From positions 1,426,001-1,490,000 of the forward strand of contig NC_089425.1 in the NCBI RefSeq assembly GCF_013426205.1: a DNA stretch of 64,000 nucleotides. The letters run 5' to 3'. The position numbers were made by a program, and so were the translations under genes. A model generated the notes under the pieces. The model was not told the DNA's origin. It saw nothing but the letters and a program-made list of their open reading frames with translations, and made no database searches. The stretch is from Metarhizium brunneum (taxonomy: Eukaryota > Ascomycota > Sordariomycetes > Hypocreales > Clavicipitaceae). Positions within the stretch are counted from its first letter, which is position 1. Each line of letters starts with the position of its first letter. Below, piece after piece: positions 21,989 through 36,300 of the stretch.

Positions 21989-22687
21989 TCAACTCTCTCC
22001 ATCTCGTACGTAGGTACTTTCCATTCCCAGTACCGGCTTTCGATGAAGCATGACGGATCCCGCGAGTCCTTGCTGCTCGCTGTCGCCGTCTGCCTCGGGA
22101 TCCCAGTACAATATCCACCTCTCCACACCATGATGCTCCCGTCTCCTTGCCATGAATCCCCCCGTGTTCCCATCCAAGGTGAGAAACCGCTCGTCTTCGC
22201 TCCAGCCCCATGGGCCTACAATGTGGCCCAGAGTGTCCTTCCTGGCGCCATACTCCAGCGCGTGCGTGTCCCGGTTGACGTAGATCCAGTTAAGCACGGG
22301 CGGCTCATCCTGGATGCTGCTCACCAGTCCTAGGTGCTGCTCCTCGCCGGGATACTTGAAGTGAAAGCCGCAAAACTTGTGGCCGTCGACATTGTCCCCC
22401 GGAAACTCGAGCACGAGCTGTGTCAGATTTTAGCCAGAAAACAGTTAAAAATCTAAAAGCAGCCCAATTCTTTCCAGATGGGCGCCGACACGCCGACTCA
22501 CCTTGCCGTCTTTCAGGAAACAGGTGGGCATGGCATCGCTCAACGGGCTCTCTCCAACAAACGACGCTGCTAGATGAATCTTTTCTTGCTCTTTGGAGGC
22601 AGCGTTTTGCCGCTTCTGCGCACTCACAGCCTGGCCGACCCCCGTGATGGTCGGTATGGCAGTGATGGTAAGAAGCCCAATGACCAT
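21989..22687 (-). CDS. unrecognised short signal-anchored protein
   Basis: Two exons, 22687-22502 and 22417-21989, join in phase (donor GTGAGT, acceptor GACACAG) to 204 residues. The N-terminus MVIGLLTITAIPTITGVGQA looks like a signal peptide or anchor, followed by KRQNAASKEQEKIHLAASF. The second exon begins LVLEFPGDNVDGHKFCGFHF and has LNWIYVNRDTHALEYGARKD and a WILYWDPEADG segment, matching uncharacterised secreted proteins I have seen in Hypocreales. The frame ends YVRDGES. An alternative frame from about 22100 to 21919 (RYWEWKVPTYEMERVDYD) looks more protein-like, so a frameshift near 22090-22110 or a missed intron is possible. Function unknown. Confidence 0.6.
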
Positions 22688-23307
22688 GATGGTTCTGTGT
22701 AAATGGGGGGGTGTATTCCGTATCCAAACCAGCAGTAACTTGGCTTGCAATATTGAGAGCCTGTGGGGGGAGCCATGACGTCTCTCGGGGAGGTTTTATT
22801 CCTACTTCCAGACAATCCCCTTGTGCCATGACGCTGCCATGTCCCGTCTCTCCGCCACGTTTTCGCCTCTCACGCCCCCCTCCCCTGTCCCTTCATGTCG
22901 TCGATCGATCTGGGGCTAAGCCATCTCCAACCGTCAAGCGAGAGATGTTGTGGCTGGGTGCTTGTCAAGCCAGAAAGTGCGTCATCTCCTCCAGCCACCA
23001 GCTTGCCCCCGTCCTACTCAACCAACTACCAACTTTTGCGATGTGCTCAAACAGGTTTCCGCGGCCGCATGATATACTTTTCGGCTATAATATCCGTAAA
23101 TATAGTACCCTTGTGTCATGACATCACATCACATCCAACCAGTTATCCTGTTTCGATAAAGTTGATAAAAGAACCATAAGAGAGAAACCCTCAACTAGAT
23201 AGCACAGAGTCTTGTTTTCAAACCCCATACCCAACAATCACCTTTCATACACTCCATACTACCAGCACTGTACTCAGCCTCCTCGGCAACATCTAACAAA
23301 ACCCGTC
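22688..23307. promoter_or_regulatory. divergent promoter region
   Basis: 0.6 kb between the short secreted-type gene (-) and the polyQ gene (+), expected to hold both promoters. No supportable gene. Confidence 0.45.
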
Positions 23308-23926
23308 ATGGCTGTAAATGTAGGTCTCGCTGCCAGAGTCCACTTGACCATCTGCCATGTGCTGACGTTACCGTAGAACCCAACAATGGAGAAGGAAAAG
23401 GAGCGCAACGAACAAGGCAGCGGTTAGTTGCACCACGAGCAAACCATCACCTCCAGGGGCACGACTAACACGCCTCGTGTAGAGTCCGAGAATGAAAATC
23501 AAGAAGACGACACCGGGCCGCACATCAGCAACGAGAGCACCGCGGAGGAGGAGCAGGAGCAGGAGCAGGCCGTACAGCCGGCGCGGCCTACCAAAACGGC
23601 GACGAGGAAGCGCAAGCGTCCCATAAATGACGCCTGGGAAGACGAGGACCGGCAAAACCAGATGGTCGCACGGCAGCAGCGGCAGCAGCAGCAGCAACAG
23701 CAGCAGATGGCGCCGCCCATGCCGCAGCAGCAAATGATGGCTGCGCCAAAGGACGAGAAGAAGAACCCGCTGAAGCTGCGTCTTGATTTGAACCTGGACG
23801 TGGAGATTGAGCTGCGTGCCAAGATTCACGGCGACGTGACGCTCGCTTTGCTGTAAGTCTTTTCGTAGTGATGTGTTTTTTGCGAGACTATAACATGCTG
23901 ACTTGGCTTGTAGGGATATGGGTTAG
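23308..23926 (+). CDS. polyglutamine nuclear-type small protein, 146 aa
   Basis: Four exons fit by phase and splice signals: 23308-23319 (only MAVN), 23377-23422, 23483-23852, 23914-23926 (only the last four codons). Residues form an acidic N-terminus (ESENENQEDDTG), a basic nuclear-localisation-like motif (TRKRKRPINDAW), a Gln tract of mixed CAG/CAA codons and a Met/Pro-rich segment. The C-terminal core LKLRLDLNLDVEIELRAKIH ends GDVTLALLDMG and is the conserved part of uncharacterised fungal proteins of this shape. No enzymatic motif. The first and last exons are too short for automatic callers, so annotations of this locus are probably truncated. Confidence 0.75.
23682..23707 (+). repeat. 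CAG/CAA coding microsatellite (polyQ)
   Basis: Run of CAG codons with a CAA interruption, encoding about nine glutamines in the 146-residue protein. Confidence 0.85.
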
Positions 23927-25690
23927 TGCGTGATGAGAAAGTTTGAAGAACTGGGCTAGATTTTGAATAACTGCGTTATTGGTAGCATAATATGAGTTGT
24001 GGCTTATGAGAATATTGAGACGGTTGCGTTGCAAGTATATGCATGGGACTATTTCTTTTAGAGTTGTCCCTAAATTCATATGACCATGCGTGCCGTGCAT
24101 CAGAAAGGACCGCAGAGCTCGCTGGTCAGCAAGATTAATATGTAGTAGAAAGTAGCAAGTAAACGCGGCAGATGTAGACGCAAGCCGCTTACTCGTCTTG
24201 GAAGTCAATGCCTCGTCCTTGCCATGCCCGGTATTTGGACTCGGCAATTCCCCAAATAAAAAACACCAGACGCCATGTTCATAGTGCACAGGGGAGCTAG
24301 ACCATTTTCATACGACTAGGGGTATTGCCCGACCGTCACGTTTGAGTTCGCATTATTGTCTGCTATATACTTGCGAGGGGAGGTCAAACTAAGGGGTCAA
24401 AAAGTTAAAATCATCATTTACCTTGTTCCGCGAGTAATGCAGCAACCTCAAGCAAGGGAGTGTATGGCTCTGATTCTGACTCGATTTGCTCTTCTTGACA
24501 AGTGCAACGTGATGGGTATCAGAGGCAGATGTCGGCACTGCGGTCGCTTGAGATGACTTGCTAACTCGGGGGTGCACGACATTTCGGGTCGCACGCAGGC
24601 GGCAGCCATAATTTAGCAGCCCAAAATCCGACGAATGATGGACAGAAATTACAAGTCCCGGCCTTTCCAGTCGCTGGCGCAACCTGATGGCGAGTTTCAT
24701 TCACATTACTCGGTGCGGGGGATGATATGAAAAGTGTCAACTGGTAGGTTGCCAACTCGTGTGGTGGAGGAACTTGTACAGTGAGAGGCCAAAAGGCACA
24801 TACGTCTGGTTCACTTGCATAAAAGTAAGTTGACCAGATGTGGCAGCTGGCTACGCGCTCGGTACACTGATATATGTGCATGTACTAATTCAACGCAGAG
24901 TCACTTCTCGATAGGCACATGTCCTGTCCCAGGCTGGACCTCAACCGCCACCACCAATTAACACACATGTCACCAGGCAGGGCTGAGAAAGGGCCGTCAA
25001 TGATCTTTGAGAAGTTGCCCCGATTGGCCAAATCCCATCTCCGCCCCTTTCAACTAATGTGGACCAAGTAAACAAGTGACAACTACTAGTTTACCCGCGG
25101 CGGCAATGCCAAAAGGTCAACTGGGCCATGTTGATGTGCGCCCCTTTTCCATCTCCAAATCTCCCTCGACAAACAACACCAATCACCTTACTCACGCTTC
25201 AGCCGTAGGCCAGGTCATGTCAAATGATGCCGCCAAATGCAACCACCCCTCATCTCGCTCGCAGATCTCCGACGATCTTGCCCTGCCGAGGTCATGGCTC
25301 TCGCATGGGTGTCGACGATTCTATTCATCCGCCTTACGCTTGAGCCTCATGCAGACGGCCTCGTCTTTTTTATTTTTCGGAGAGCACTGCCATGGCAACT
25401 CGCTCACTGATCAAGCTAATGCCGGCTCGAAATCGGCCTCCAGATGTCGAGCTGTCTTGTTCTTCCAGGGGCCCAGTCACATCCGTCCAGTGAATTTGGA
25501 GGGTTAATCTCATTCTCAGGTCCCTGATCATCTCACTCGTCAAGTTCTCTCTCTCTCTTTTGGTGAATTCCTGCCATGAGCCGTCTCATCCCTCCTCTCG
25601 GCAGTCATTTCGCAACTTGAAAGCCTCTCATCCCCCGACTCTTCTCATCCACGACAACATAAAGTAAGGGTGGAAACTGAGCAATCACCA
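23927..25690. other. long intergenic region
   Basis: 1.8 kb. The right part is CT-rich (CTCTCTCTCTTTT at about 25547) and is probably the leader of the next gene. The open frame at 25076-25507 lacks any motif, and I do not accept it as a gene. Confidence 0.45.
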
Positions 25691-26686
25691 ATGGCGAGCC
25701 GCAACCCCTTTGAAAGCAACGACCATGACGACCCCGACGCTCACGCCCCCGAGGCCGTCGCCACGCTGTCGCCAATAACACCGCAGTCAAATCTCGAGAA
25801 TGAACTGCAGGCCAAGTACCAGTCCGCGCGCAGCTCGGAGCGACAGCCACCGCCCCCGAGGCCCGCCGACTCCGAGAAGGAGGTCGTCAACCTCGAGCAC
25901 GACAGCGCTCTCAAACACGTCGTTCCACTAGAGCTAACATCAGAGTATCCCGAGACGGCAGCCGTCGCGAGCCCCCAGACGCCCCGGGCCACGCATGCCG
26001 ACACCCTAAAAGCCAGGTCCATGTCGGACGCTGCGCCCGAGGCCCTACCCCCCGGAGGCCAGGGGGGCCCGCGGATCCTGGGAATGAGCAAAAATGCGTT
26101 CCTGATCCTCGTCGCCGTCACCATCATCGTCGTCGCGGCCGCCGTTGGGGGTGGCGTAGGCGGCGCCGTTGCGTCTTCAAAGAAGCCGAACGCCACTCCC
26201 GCGAGGTGAGTTTCTTCGTTTCCTTCGTTTCCTTTGCCATCTTCAACTACGGGACATACATGGGCGTCGATGCTCACGCGCGTCGACAGCGCATCGTCAA
26301 GCACGCCCGCGTCCTCCTCCGCGGCCACGGCGCCCTCGCAGACGGTCCAGTTCCTCAGCAACCAGACCTGGCCGCAGGGGTATGCCTTTGCCTTCCAGGG
26401 CTTCTCGCGGCCCGGCTTCACGGGCGCGGCGACGCGGATCCTCACCGGCGACGGGGGCGCCAGCGCCGCCGCCGACTTTGACTTTGGCGTCCGCAGCTAC
26501 GTCTGGGTGCCGAACATTGGCAACTGCTGCGTCAACTTTTGCGCCAACGCCACCGGGCTGGGCTACGTTGGGTACAGGTGCACCCCTGTGAGGAGGAATG
26601 AGTCGTCGGAGGCGGTGGCGCGGGCGTTTGTCTGGTGTGATGACACGCATAGCGATGCGGTTGCCGAGGCGAAGGGGTGCTCATAG
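25691..26686 (+). CDS. single-pass membrane protein with Cys-rich ectodomain
   Basis: Two exons, 25691-26205 and 26290-26686, join in phase to 303 residues. Residues 1-130 are hydrophilic and Pro/Glu-rich (MASRNPFESNDHDDPDAHAP), likely cytosolic. A transmembrane helix follows at about 136-160 (AFLILVAVTIIVVAAAVGGG). Then come a Ser/Thr/Ala-rich stalk and a compact domain starting TVQFLSNQTWPQGYAFAFQG. That domain has six cysteines in two groups, CCVNFC and C-x21-C-x13-C (NIGNCCVNFCANATG, YRCTP, VWCDD, KGCS). The layout is common in fungal surface sensors and uncharacterised wall proteins, but I do not recognise the domain. Intron 84 bases. Confidence 0.75.
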
Positions 26687-27659
26687 GCTCATGGCGCAGC
26701 GTTGGTTCTTTTATTTTTTGTGTGTTTACTATTTCCTCGTCGTCTTTGGAGTCGTCTACGAGCACTGGCGGAATACTTGGTCTAATTTGCTGGAAGAGGG
26801 AGTTTTGGGTCGGGGAGATGGGTTGAAACCTGGGCTATGTGTTTTCCAGAGGTTTTCGTACACTATAGCTTATGTAATGAACATATTTCTTCTTCTTTTA
26901 CGGCTGATGGCTGAATCTAAAGTTCTTGCCATCGCTGTTTGATATGCCTCTCATTCCTTGAGAGTAGGCTACGTGGGTTCGGGTTCGGGTTTGTTATAGA
27001 GGAAAAAAGGGTAGACATTACGGCGGGGATTGTTCATGGTTTCCTTTTTTTTTCCAGTGCCTTTTTTTAAAATACTAATAAAAGGAAAGATGATGGACCC
27101 TCTGGTCGCCACCGTATCCCTCTAGAGTCAAGTCATGACAGTTTCTATACCTTTTCGCGGCCGGTTTGCACTACATGTACACACCACCATGACTGCTTCC
27201 ATCGCAGACACAGTAAACAGCGGCGGCCGGGTTTCGCTCTTGCTCGATATTAGTTTAGTGCGGCACGGCTGAAATGGCCTAGCCTCGCCAAGTTGCTGTG
27301 CATGAGGTGGCTGCATTCTACCCTCCAAATATAATATAATCGAACGTGCACTCATTGCATAAGATGCAAATTCGGCAATTCCTACCACGCACGGCATCGA
27401 ATGTTCCATTGGCAAAGAAGGACGCTACACGGCATGGTCCACAGATGAGCTTAATGGCTGCGTAGAAATTGAATTGGGATAAATTTGCCAGTCTCGGAAT
27501 GATTTTGGTGGTATGGTGGCGATGGGGTTTTTGAGGCAGCTCTTCAATCAGCTCTTCGACAAATGAGATCAACTTGGCATATACTAGGGAAACTGTCAGG
27601 CCCGTGTGAATATAGATGAGTTCAGGTGTCAGGTGTTTTTTTGTTTTGTTTTCGAGACA
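26687..27659. other. intergenic, left flank of the retrotransposon block
   Basis: Normal base composition with T-rich patches. No supportable gene. It runs into the target site duplication AATGA at 27660-27664. Confidence 0.5.
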
Positions 27660-27664
27660 AATGA

Positions 27665-27969
27665 TGTCAACGCCAAAGGCCCCCTTTCAATGGAAAAAGG
27701 AAGCTATTCATCGGTATCGCCAAAAAGCCCCAAAAGCCTTAATATGATTGTCAAAATAAAGCCTCCAAAAGCCTCTAAAAGGCTCGCGCTACTACCCTAT
27801 TAAAGCTGGACTTTTAATAGCTAGAAATCCCTTAATTACTGATTTCCTAGGTAACTAGCTAAATAATAGTTAATATCTATAAAAAGGGCTTATTTTTTCT
27901 CCCTAAATAGCTTTAAATAAAAAGGATAATTCTACGCTTTAATCTAGTTTATAGCTATTAATTATAATA
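27665..27969 (+). repeat. 5' LTR of the Copia element
   Basis: 305 bp, matching 40915-41218 base by base apart from transitions and a small indel. Its first about 125 bp are much less mutated than the same part of the 3' copy. Confidence 0.9.
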
Positions 27970-30900
27970 ATTATAAGCCTAGATTTATTATTAAATTTAG
28001 GATATTTTAACGTTAAATTATAATATATTTAAGGTTTTTAATAAAAGACCTAAAATAACCTAGCTATAAATATTAAAGGTTTTTTATTAGTAATCCTAAT
28101 AGGTTTAAGTAGCTAGTTTTAGTAGATTTTTATTATTAAAAAGTATATTATAAATTAAGGTATTTAGTATTTAATTAACCCTTAATAGCCTAATAAAGTA
28201 GTTATTATTTCTTTAGAAAAACCCTAATCTAATAATATTAACCTTAAGGTTATAATAATTATAAACCTTAATAAAGTTTAATTTAAAAGGCTTAAATCCC
28301 TTAAAAATAATTATTAGGTTAATATTTAAGCTTATTAAAAGTATTAAAAAGCTTTTTTAGTTATTTAGTAATTTATTATTAAGACTATTAATAATTATTA
28401 TAATATAATAGCTGCTAAAAACAGTATTTTAAGATAGTTAAAGCTATTATAAGCCTAATTATAGCCTATATTTTAAGAGTTTAAAAAAGAGGTTTTAATA
28501 AGATATAAATTAATATTAAAGGGTATAAATTATATAAAAATTAAGGCTTAGATTATAAGCTAATAAAAAGTGCTAGTAAAAGCTTATTAAATTAACTTAT
28601 TTAATACTTAAAGGCTTTAATTAACCCTAGATTTTATAGTTATAATAGCTTTAATTAGCTTTATATTTTTAAACTATTAAAATAATTATATTTTAAACCT
28701 ATTAAACTTTAATAAGAAAAAATAAAAAAATAAGGTTTTAAATAGCTTTTAAATTAATAACTTATTTAAATAATATTATTAGTATTAAAAAGCTATTAAA
28801 AGTAAAGGTAGTTTTTTATTTTTTATCTTCTAAGAAAGCCTATTATTAGGGACCTTAAATTTATTATAAGCACCTAGCTAACCTAAAATCTATTAATAAA
28901 AAGGGTTAAAAGGGTTAAAAATAGCTTTAACTTACCTTTATAATTAAAAATATTACTTTTATTACTATTTATACCTTAATAAGCTTTTTAAAAACTTAAT
29001 ATAAAAGCCTAATATTAAAATTAAAGCTTAAATTTAATAAAAGCTATTAAACTTATTTATTAAAGCTAAAGTTAATTAAGCTTATTAATAAGCTTTTAAT
29101 TAAATTAATTAAAAGTAATAAGAAAACCTAGAAATAAAAGGTATTATATTTTTAAGCTAACTTTAATAATAATAATAAGGTAATTTTTAGATTAAAAGCT
29201 CTTAATAATAATAATAATAAGGTATTTTTTAAATTAAAAGCCTTTAAATATAAGGCTTATTATAAAATAAAAGCCTTTTAAAAGCGCTAAAATAGCTTAA
29301 ACCTTAATAGTTTCTTAAAATAAAAAGTAAGGTTTAATAATATTAATAGCTTACCTTAGAGGTTATTAAACCTTAATAGCTTTTTAAAATAAAAGGTAAA
29401 TATTAAAAAACTAATTTTTAGCTTTTTTAATAAATAAAAGGTTAAAATTATTTTTAATAAGCTTTAAATACTTTTATATATATATTAAGGATATTAAAGG
29501 CCTAAAAAATTAATAAATAATAAAGCCTATAAAAGCCTAGATATTAAAGGGCTTAAAAAGTTAAAAAATAAAAGCAGCCTAAAAGGCTTAAAAATACTAA
29601 AAACACTAAAAACACTTAAATTAATAAAAATAAAAGCTTTAATTAATAAAGTTATAAGTTAAGTTATATAAAGCTAATAGCTATATTATTTATTTAATTA
29701 ATTTATAAGAAAATCTACCTTTTAAGGGATTTTTTTATTCTTAATTTTAGGTTAAATATATATATTTATAATAATTTTAATTAATTTACTAATTATTAAG
29801 TCCTTTAATAGCTTAATAAGGCCTTTATAAGTAATATAAAGCTTTAAATTAAAAGCTATAAAAAGGTTATTTTATAAATATAAACAGGGCTTTTTTAGCT
29901 TAATTAAGTAGCTTTTATCCTAACCTTTTATATTAATATAATATTATTAGATTACTTTTTAGAAAAGGGCTATAATTAGAACCTAGTTATAAAGGCTATA
30001 TTAAAGGATAATAAAGTTATTTTTTTTATAAGGTATTATTTTAAGTAGCCTATTATTAAATTTAATAAAATCTATTAAATTAAAAGCTTTTAATTTAATT
30101 TAATATAATCTTAATTTAAAAAAACAGCTTTTATTAACTTTTAGTATTAGTAGCTAGGCTACTTAAATATAAATAGCTTTAAATATTTAGTCTAATAAAC
30201 TACTAGGTTTAAAATTTAAGGCCTTATATAAATTAACTATAAAGCTTATTTTAAGGCTAAGGCTAAAAGGGTTATTTCTTATAAAAACCTATAAATAATA
30301 AGCCCTAAACCCTTTTAAAGGATTTATATTAATATTTTTTAATTTAAGCCTAGCTATAATAATAAGTTAGTAGCTTTAGTAATTAAAAATAAATTTTTAG
30401 GTTTATTAATAGTTTTTAAGCTTAAAAATACTACTTAAAATACTTTTTTATTAACTATTTAATTATTTAAGGCTTAAATTTAATAATAATATTAACTAGG
30501 TATTTATTAAATTTATTAGGATAATAATAAAAGCCTTTAAATAGCTTATAAGGCCTAGGTCACTTAAAAAAGCATTATTAATAAGCTTATATTATTATAT
30601 ATACTTATATAAAACAGCTTTACTAAAAGGTTTAAAAATATTCTAAGGTTAAAAGCTTATATAATATAGCTAGTAGCTAACTTTCTAGCTAAATTATAGC
30701 CTAAAATCTAGAAAGCTATTATCTACCTTTATAATTTATTATTATAATAAGGTATAAACTAGAAGATACTCTTCTAATAGCTTTAATAGTAGCTTTAATT
30801 AAATAATTATAATATAGGTTATTTAGATAGGCCTAATATTATATATTTAGTTATATATAGCTATAAAGCTTATTTAATAACCTAGAAAGCCCTCTAAGAT

Positions 30901-32892
30901 ACTTAAAAATAATCTTTAAAAATAATAGCTTATATAGAAATTAACTACCTTATTAAATATAATTTAATTAATATTTTTTATATATAAATTCTATTAAAAT
31001 TAAAAGTTAAATAAGTTAAAAATATAACTTTTAATAAAAAAACCTTTTATTAAGGCTAAATTTATTAAATTTAATTAAAAAAGCTATAATAGCTTAAATT
31101 TTTAACTTATATTAAGTCTAATAATAATAATAATATTAATAAAGTATAATTAATTATTAAAGTTAATACTTAAAGCCTTAAATAAGCTAATTAAAATAAA
31201 AGCTAATTATTAGGCTCTAATATTTTTAAAAACCTTAAATCAGATATAAGTAGTTATTAATTAAACCTTTTAATACTAGCTTTATTAAAACTATTTAATT
31301 AAAGCAGTTAATTTAAAGGCTTAAAATAATTATAATAGATTTCTAATAAGGCTTTTAGTAGCTTTTATAGCAGCTTTTTAATTAAATAGCTTAAAAAGCT
31401 ATATAAAAAAAGCTTATTACTTAAACTTTAATATTAAAAAAAGCTAAAAAAACACTTATATAAGCTTAAATTTAAGAAGGCTATAAAAGCTAAATATAAT
31501 ACTTTTTATAAGTAAGGAACCTTTTAGCTTATTTAACCTAATTAAATTAAATAATATTAATACTTATTATTATTAACTTAGGTATTTAAGTATAAATATA
31601 ATATATATAAATTTATTAATAAATTTAAGGCTTATTTATATATATAAAATAACCTTTAATTACCTAATAATAAAGAAATTTACGCTATAACCTTAGCTAG
31701 AAGGTTATTTTAAACTTTAATAGCTATTATAGCTAAATTTAACCTAAAAGCTAGGCAGCTTAACGCGGTTAATACCTTTATAAATAGCCTGATTAATAAA
31801 GTAGTTTATATTAAATTTCTTAATAGCTTTAAAAGGCCTGGTTAAATAATAAAATTATTATAAGCTTTATATAAGCTATAAAGGTTACCTTTTTTATAGT
31901 AATAAACTCTTAGTTAAACCTTTAAGTAGCTAGGCTTAAAGCCTTATTTAGAAGACCTTTATATTTTTAATAGCTTAACTTTAATAGTTTTTTTTTATAT
32001 TAATAATATTATCTTTTTATATTATTAGATAGCTATAAAAGCAGCTAATTAATTAATTTAAAAGCTTAAATCCACCTATAATATAAAGGACCTTAGCCGG
32101 CTATATTAGTTTCTAGGTATTTAAGTCCTTTAAAATAGGCCTATTAGAAAGCTTTAGCTATATTAGGATTTATATATTAAAAAATTAGCTATAAAATTTA
32201 ATATATCTAAGTAAAATAGCTTTAAAGAAAATTTAATACTTAAAAGTTAATTATAACCTAATCTAGGTATTATAACTACTAATTAAATTTATTAATATTA
32301 ATAAACTATTAGTTTTATTAATTATATTATAATTATTAAAAGACCAGATATAACTAAAATTATAACTAAGCTAGCTAAGTTTCTCTTTAATTTATTAGAA
32401 ACCTATTAATAAGTTATTAATTAAGTTATTAAATATTTATATCTAATATAATACCTAGTAATAGAATTTAATAGCCTTAAAGGTCTTAATAACCTAGAGC
32501 TTTTAATAGCTTTAAATATTACTTTTATTAATAACTAATAAACCTAAAAATTATTATAAAGCTTTATAATTTAACTCTTTAATAAACCTATTAGCTGGAC
32601 TATTAATAAGTAAAATATAGTTATAATATTATTAATAAAAGCTAAATTACTAGCTTTTATATATATTATAAAAGAAATTATTATAATTTATAGGCTTTTT
32701 TAATAGCTAGGCCTTTAATTAGGTTAAAAAAAACCTATAATATAATATAATAATTTATAAATAATCTAGCTTATTAATAATAGTTTTTTAAGGCTTAAAA
32801 CCGCCTTTTATTATATTAATATTTATAATAGCTAGATTTAATAAGCTTATTAATAAGGGACTTTTAATATAAAATTTATTTAAAGTAATAAT

Positions 32893-33345
32893 TGTTACGA
32901 CCCAGCCGCAGGCTGTAATATAGGTCGCAGAATAGGCCGACTATATAAGCCACCCCATAAAGGGATAAGGCCTATATTAGAAAAATAGTTAAAGTATATA
33001 AGGTAATTATAAGAGTTATTTTATAATTAAAATAATTATTATATAAGTTAATATAATTACCTTATAATTAAGATAACTTATAATTAAAAGTTACTCTTAA
33101 GAAAAAGTAACTATCTTATATATAAGAACCTTAATTTTACTTTATAAATAAACTTTAGCTTCTTAGCTTTTAATACTAATTATTATATTAAATAAGCTTT
33201 ACTTATAACTCTTTAACTCTAATTACTTAGTTATAATTTATAACCTATTACTAATATAACACTTAACTACTTAGATTAATTACCTTAATAGCTTTATTAA
33301 TATAAACTATAACTAGTTTATCCCTTAAGAACCTTAATTATTATA
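32893..33345 (+). repeat. 5' LTR of the Ty3/Gypsy element
   Basis: 453 bp. The first about 75 bases (TGTTACGACCCAGCCGCAGG and on) keep C and G, while the rest is A+T-saturated. Confidence 0.92.
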
Positions 33346-36300
33346 TATTAAAAGCTCTTATTTAAACTATTATTATATTATTCTAAGTAATACCTAATAA
33401 CTATTAATATAATATTATATAAGATTATTATTATATTTAAATTAAATAAAACCTAAGAAAAATTAATAATTATCTTTACTTATAAGATACTTACTAAGAT
33501 TATATGCCTTTAAGAATAAGTCTAATAAATAAAAAAAAAATAATAAGAATAAGCTATAATTATTATTATAATTAAAAAAAACTTAAGAGAAATCCTTAGA
33601 TCTAGGGTATTAAGATTATATAATAAATCCCTAAGTATACTTTAAGGATTCCTTACTTAACTTAAAGCTTATTATTAATAATTCTTAAATAAAATAAAAG
33701 AATCCTTTATTAAGGTACTTTATATAAAAAAATATATAATAAGAGTAGTACTTATATAATTTAAACCTATTATAAGGGATTACCTTAATAAAGAAAAAAA
33801 TAACCATAAAAAAGAAACTAATATTATTTTTAAAAGTTATAATAAATTTAAAAAAGCTATTAAAAAGGCCTTTAAAATAATTAATAAAGCTAGAGCTATT
33901 AAGTATTATATTAATAGGCTTAAGTAAAAAGAATTAATATTTGATTATACCACTTACTTTAAATAACTTATATCTTAGCTTAACTAAGAGAATAAGCCTT
34001 TTATATTAGCTTTTTATAAAGGACTTAAAAAAAAAGTTAAAAATAAACTTTATAAAAAAAATAAACTAAATAACTTATTAGATTATATTATTATAATAAT
34101 ATAAATTAATAATAAATAATATTAATAATATATATAAAAGAAATAAGATAAGGGAACCTAAAGCCTTATTAAAGAAAAAAGTTATTAAGCTAATTAATAT
34201 AAAAAGTATAATAAACCTATTACTTATAATTATACTCTTAACCTTAAATAAATAAAGCTTAATATTACTAAGAAAAATAATAAAAAGGAAAAAAAATACT
34301 ATAACTATAAAAAACTAGGATATTTTATTAATAAATATAAGAAACCTAAGAAAAAATAAAAGCTAGTACTAAAAGGAGGTAAAAAATAACTTAATTTTAT
34401 TAATTAATAAAAAATTAAAGTTATTAAATTAAAGGTAAAATATAAAAACCTTAACTAGACCTTTTATTATAATAATAACTATTATGTTTATATAAGTAGT
34501 AAATAAGAAAAAAGATAATTTTTAAAAAAACTAAGAAAACTAAAAAAAAAAATTATAAACTTTATAAGAAATAAACTATAAGTAGCTAAATAACTAATAT
34601 AAGAAAACCTAAATAAATAATTAATAAAAAAAAACACTTATAATAATAAGATAAAAGGAACTTTATAAACTAAAATTATTAAAATATTTAAATAAAAACT
34701 TATATTAAGAAATTCTTAATTAAATATAATAATAAGTAAAAGTAAGAAAAATTTAAAGGGAATAATAATATAAAGAGAAATAAAATATATAAATTCTTAT
34801 TACCTTTAATAAACTAAAAAATGAAGTAAAAGAAATAAGTATTAATAATAATAATATAATCCTAAATACTTTAGAAGTATTTAAAGATAAATAAAGTAAG
34901 GAAAAAATACTTATAAAGCTAATAATTATATAAGAATAAGTTATATAATAATATTTCCTTATATTAATAAGAAAATATTTTATAATTCTTATCCTAATAA
35001 TAAATATTATTATAATAATAAAAAACTAAATATTATAGTTTTTAAAAGAAGAAAAGAAAAATAATCCTAAACTCTTATTAAGATATATAAAATATATATA
35101 TTTAATATAGGTATTATATATGTTTATAATATACTAGGTATACTTTTAAATTAAGGTATAATTAAATATATTTTTAATTAAGATAAAAGGATATTTAATT
35201 AAAATATTATACTTTAAATAAGAACTCCTAAAATAAAAAGTAAAAATAATTAATAATAATTAAATAATAATCTTAGAACTTAATTTAAATATACTTATTA
35301 AATGCTAAGTATATATAGATTCTATAAATATATATAAATTAAATATATATTAGTTATATATATATATAAAAAATAAGTAATAGTATTAATATATATATAA
35401 GAGAAAGATCTTAATATATAAAAAAGAATTATTACTTAAATCACCTTAATATAAAATAAAAAACTATATAATATACTTATTATTAAATTACTTAAAATAT
35501 ATAATAGATAAGGCTAAAAAGTAATATAAGTAATAATATAAAATACTAATAATATATAAATAAATATAATAAGTATTAAATATACTTAAATAAAAAAACC
35601 CTAAAAGAATTATAAAATTAATATATTATAATAAATAAAATCTAAATAAGTAATATAATAAATAAAAGTTTAACCTTAAATATAATAAGAAATATATAAT
35701 AAACTATAATAACTTAAGATATAAAAAGCATAAAAAAATAAAAGATTAAATTTATAATTACCTATATTAAATATTTAATAATAGGTTTTACTTTAAGTAC
35801 CTATAAAATAGAATAAAACCTATAAAATAATACTAAGAAATAAAATAATAAATCACAGAAAAATCTATTCTAAAAAACTTAAAAAATAAGGCATATTATT
35901 TATAAAAGGGCTATAAGCTAGCATAAAAAGAAAAATACTAATAACCCTTAACGTAACTAAAAGTAAATAAAGTAATAAAATAGTATTAAACACTAAAATC
36001 ATAAAATATTATATTTATATACTTATAAATAATAGTATAATAAGTAATTATATCTTACCTAAAGTTATAAATTATTACTAACTACTATAAAAACATAAAA
36101 AGGTATTATATAAGTTAATTAATATTAAAAAAAAACTTTTTACTTATAATAATAGAATTATTAACTAAAAGACTAATTATTTTAAAGTATAGATTTAAGG
36201 TTATTTAAAAGTAATTTAACTTAATATTATAAATATATTAAAATATAACCTAGTATTAAGGTACTTATAATTATAAAAAAGTAACCTATTAATTAATTAA

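Noticed and set aside
25076..25507. 143-codon + frame upstream of the membrane-protein gene
   Set aside because: No recognisable features; more likely promoter or leader.
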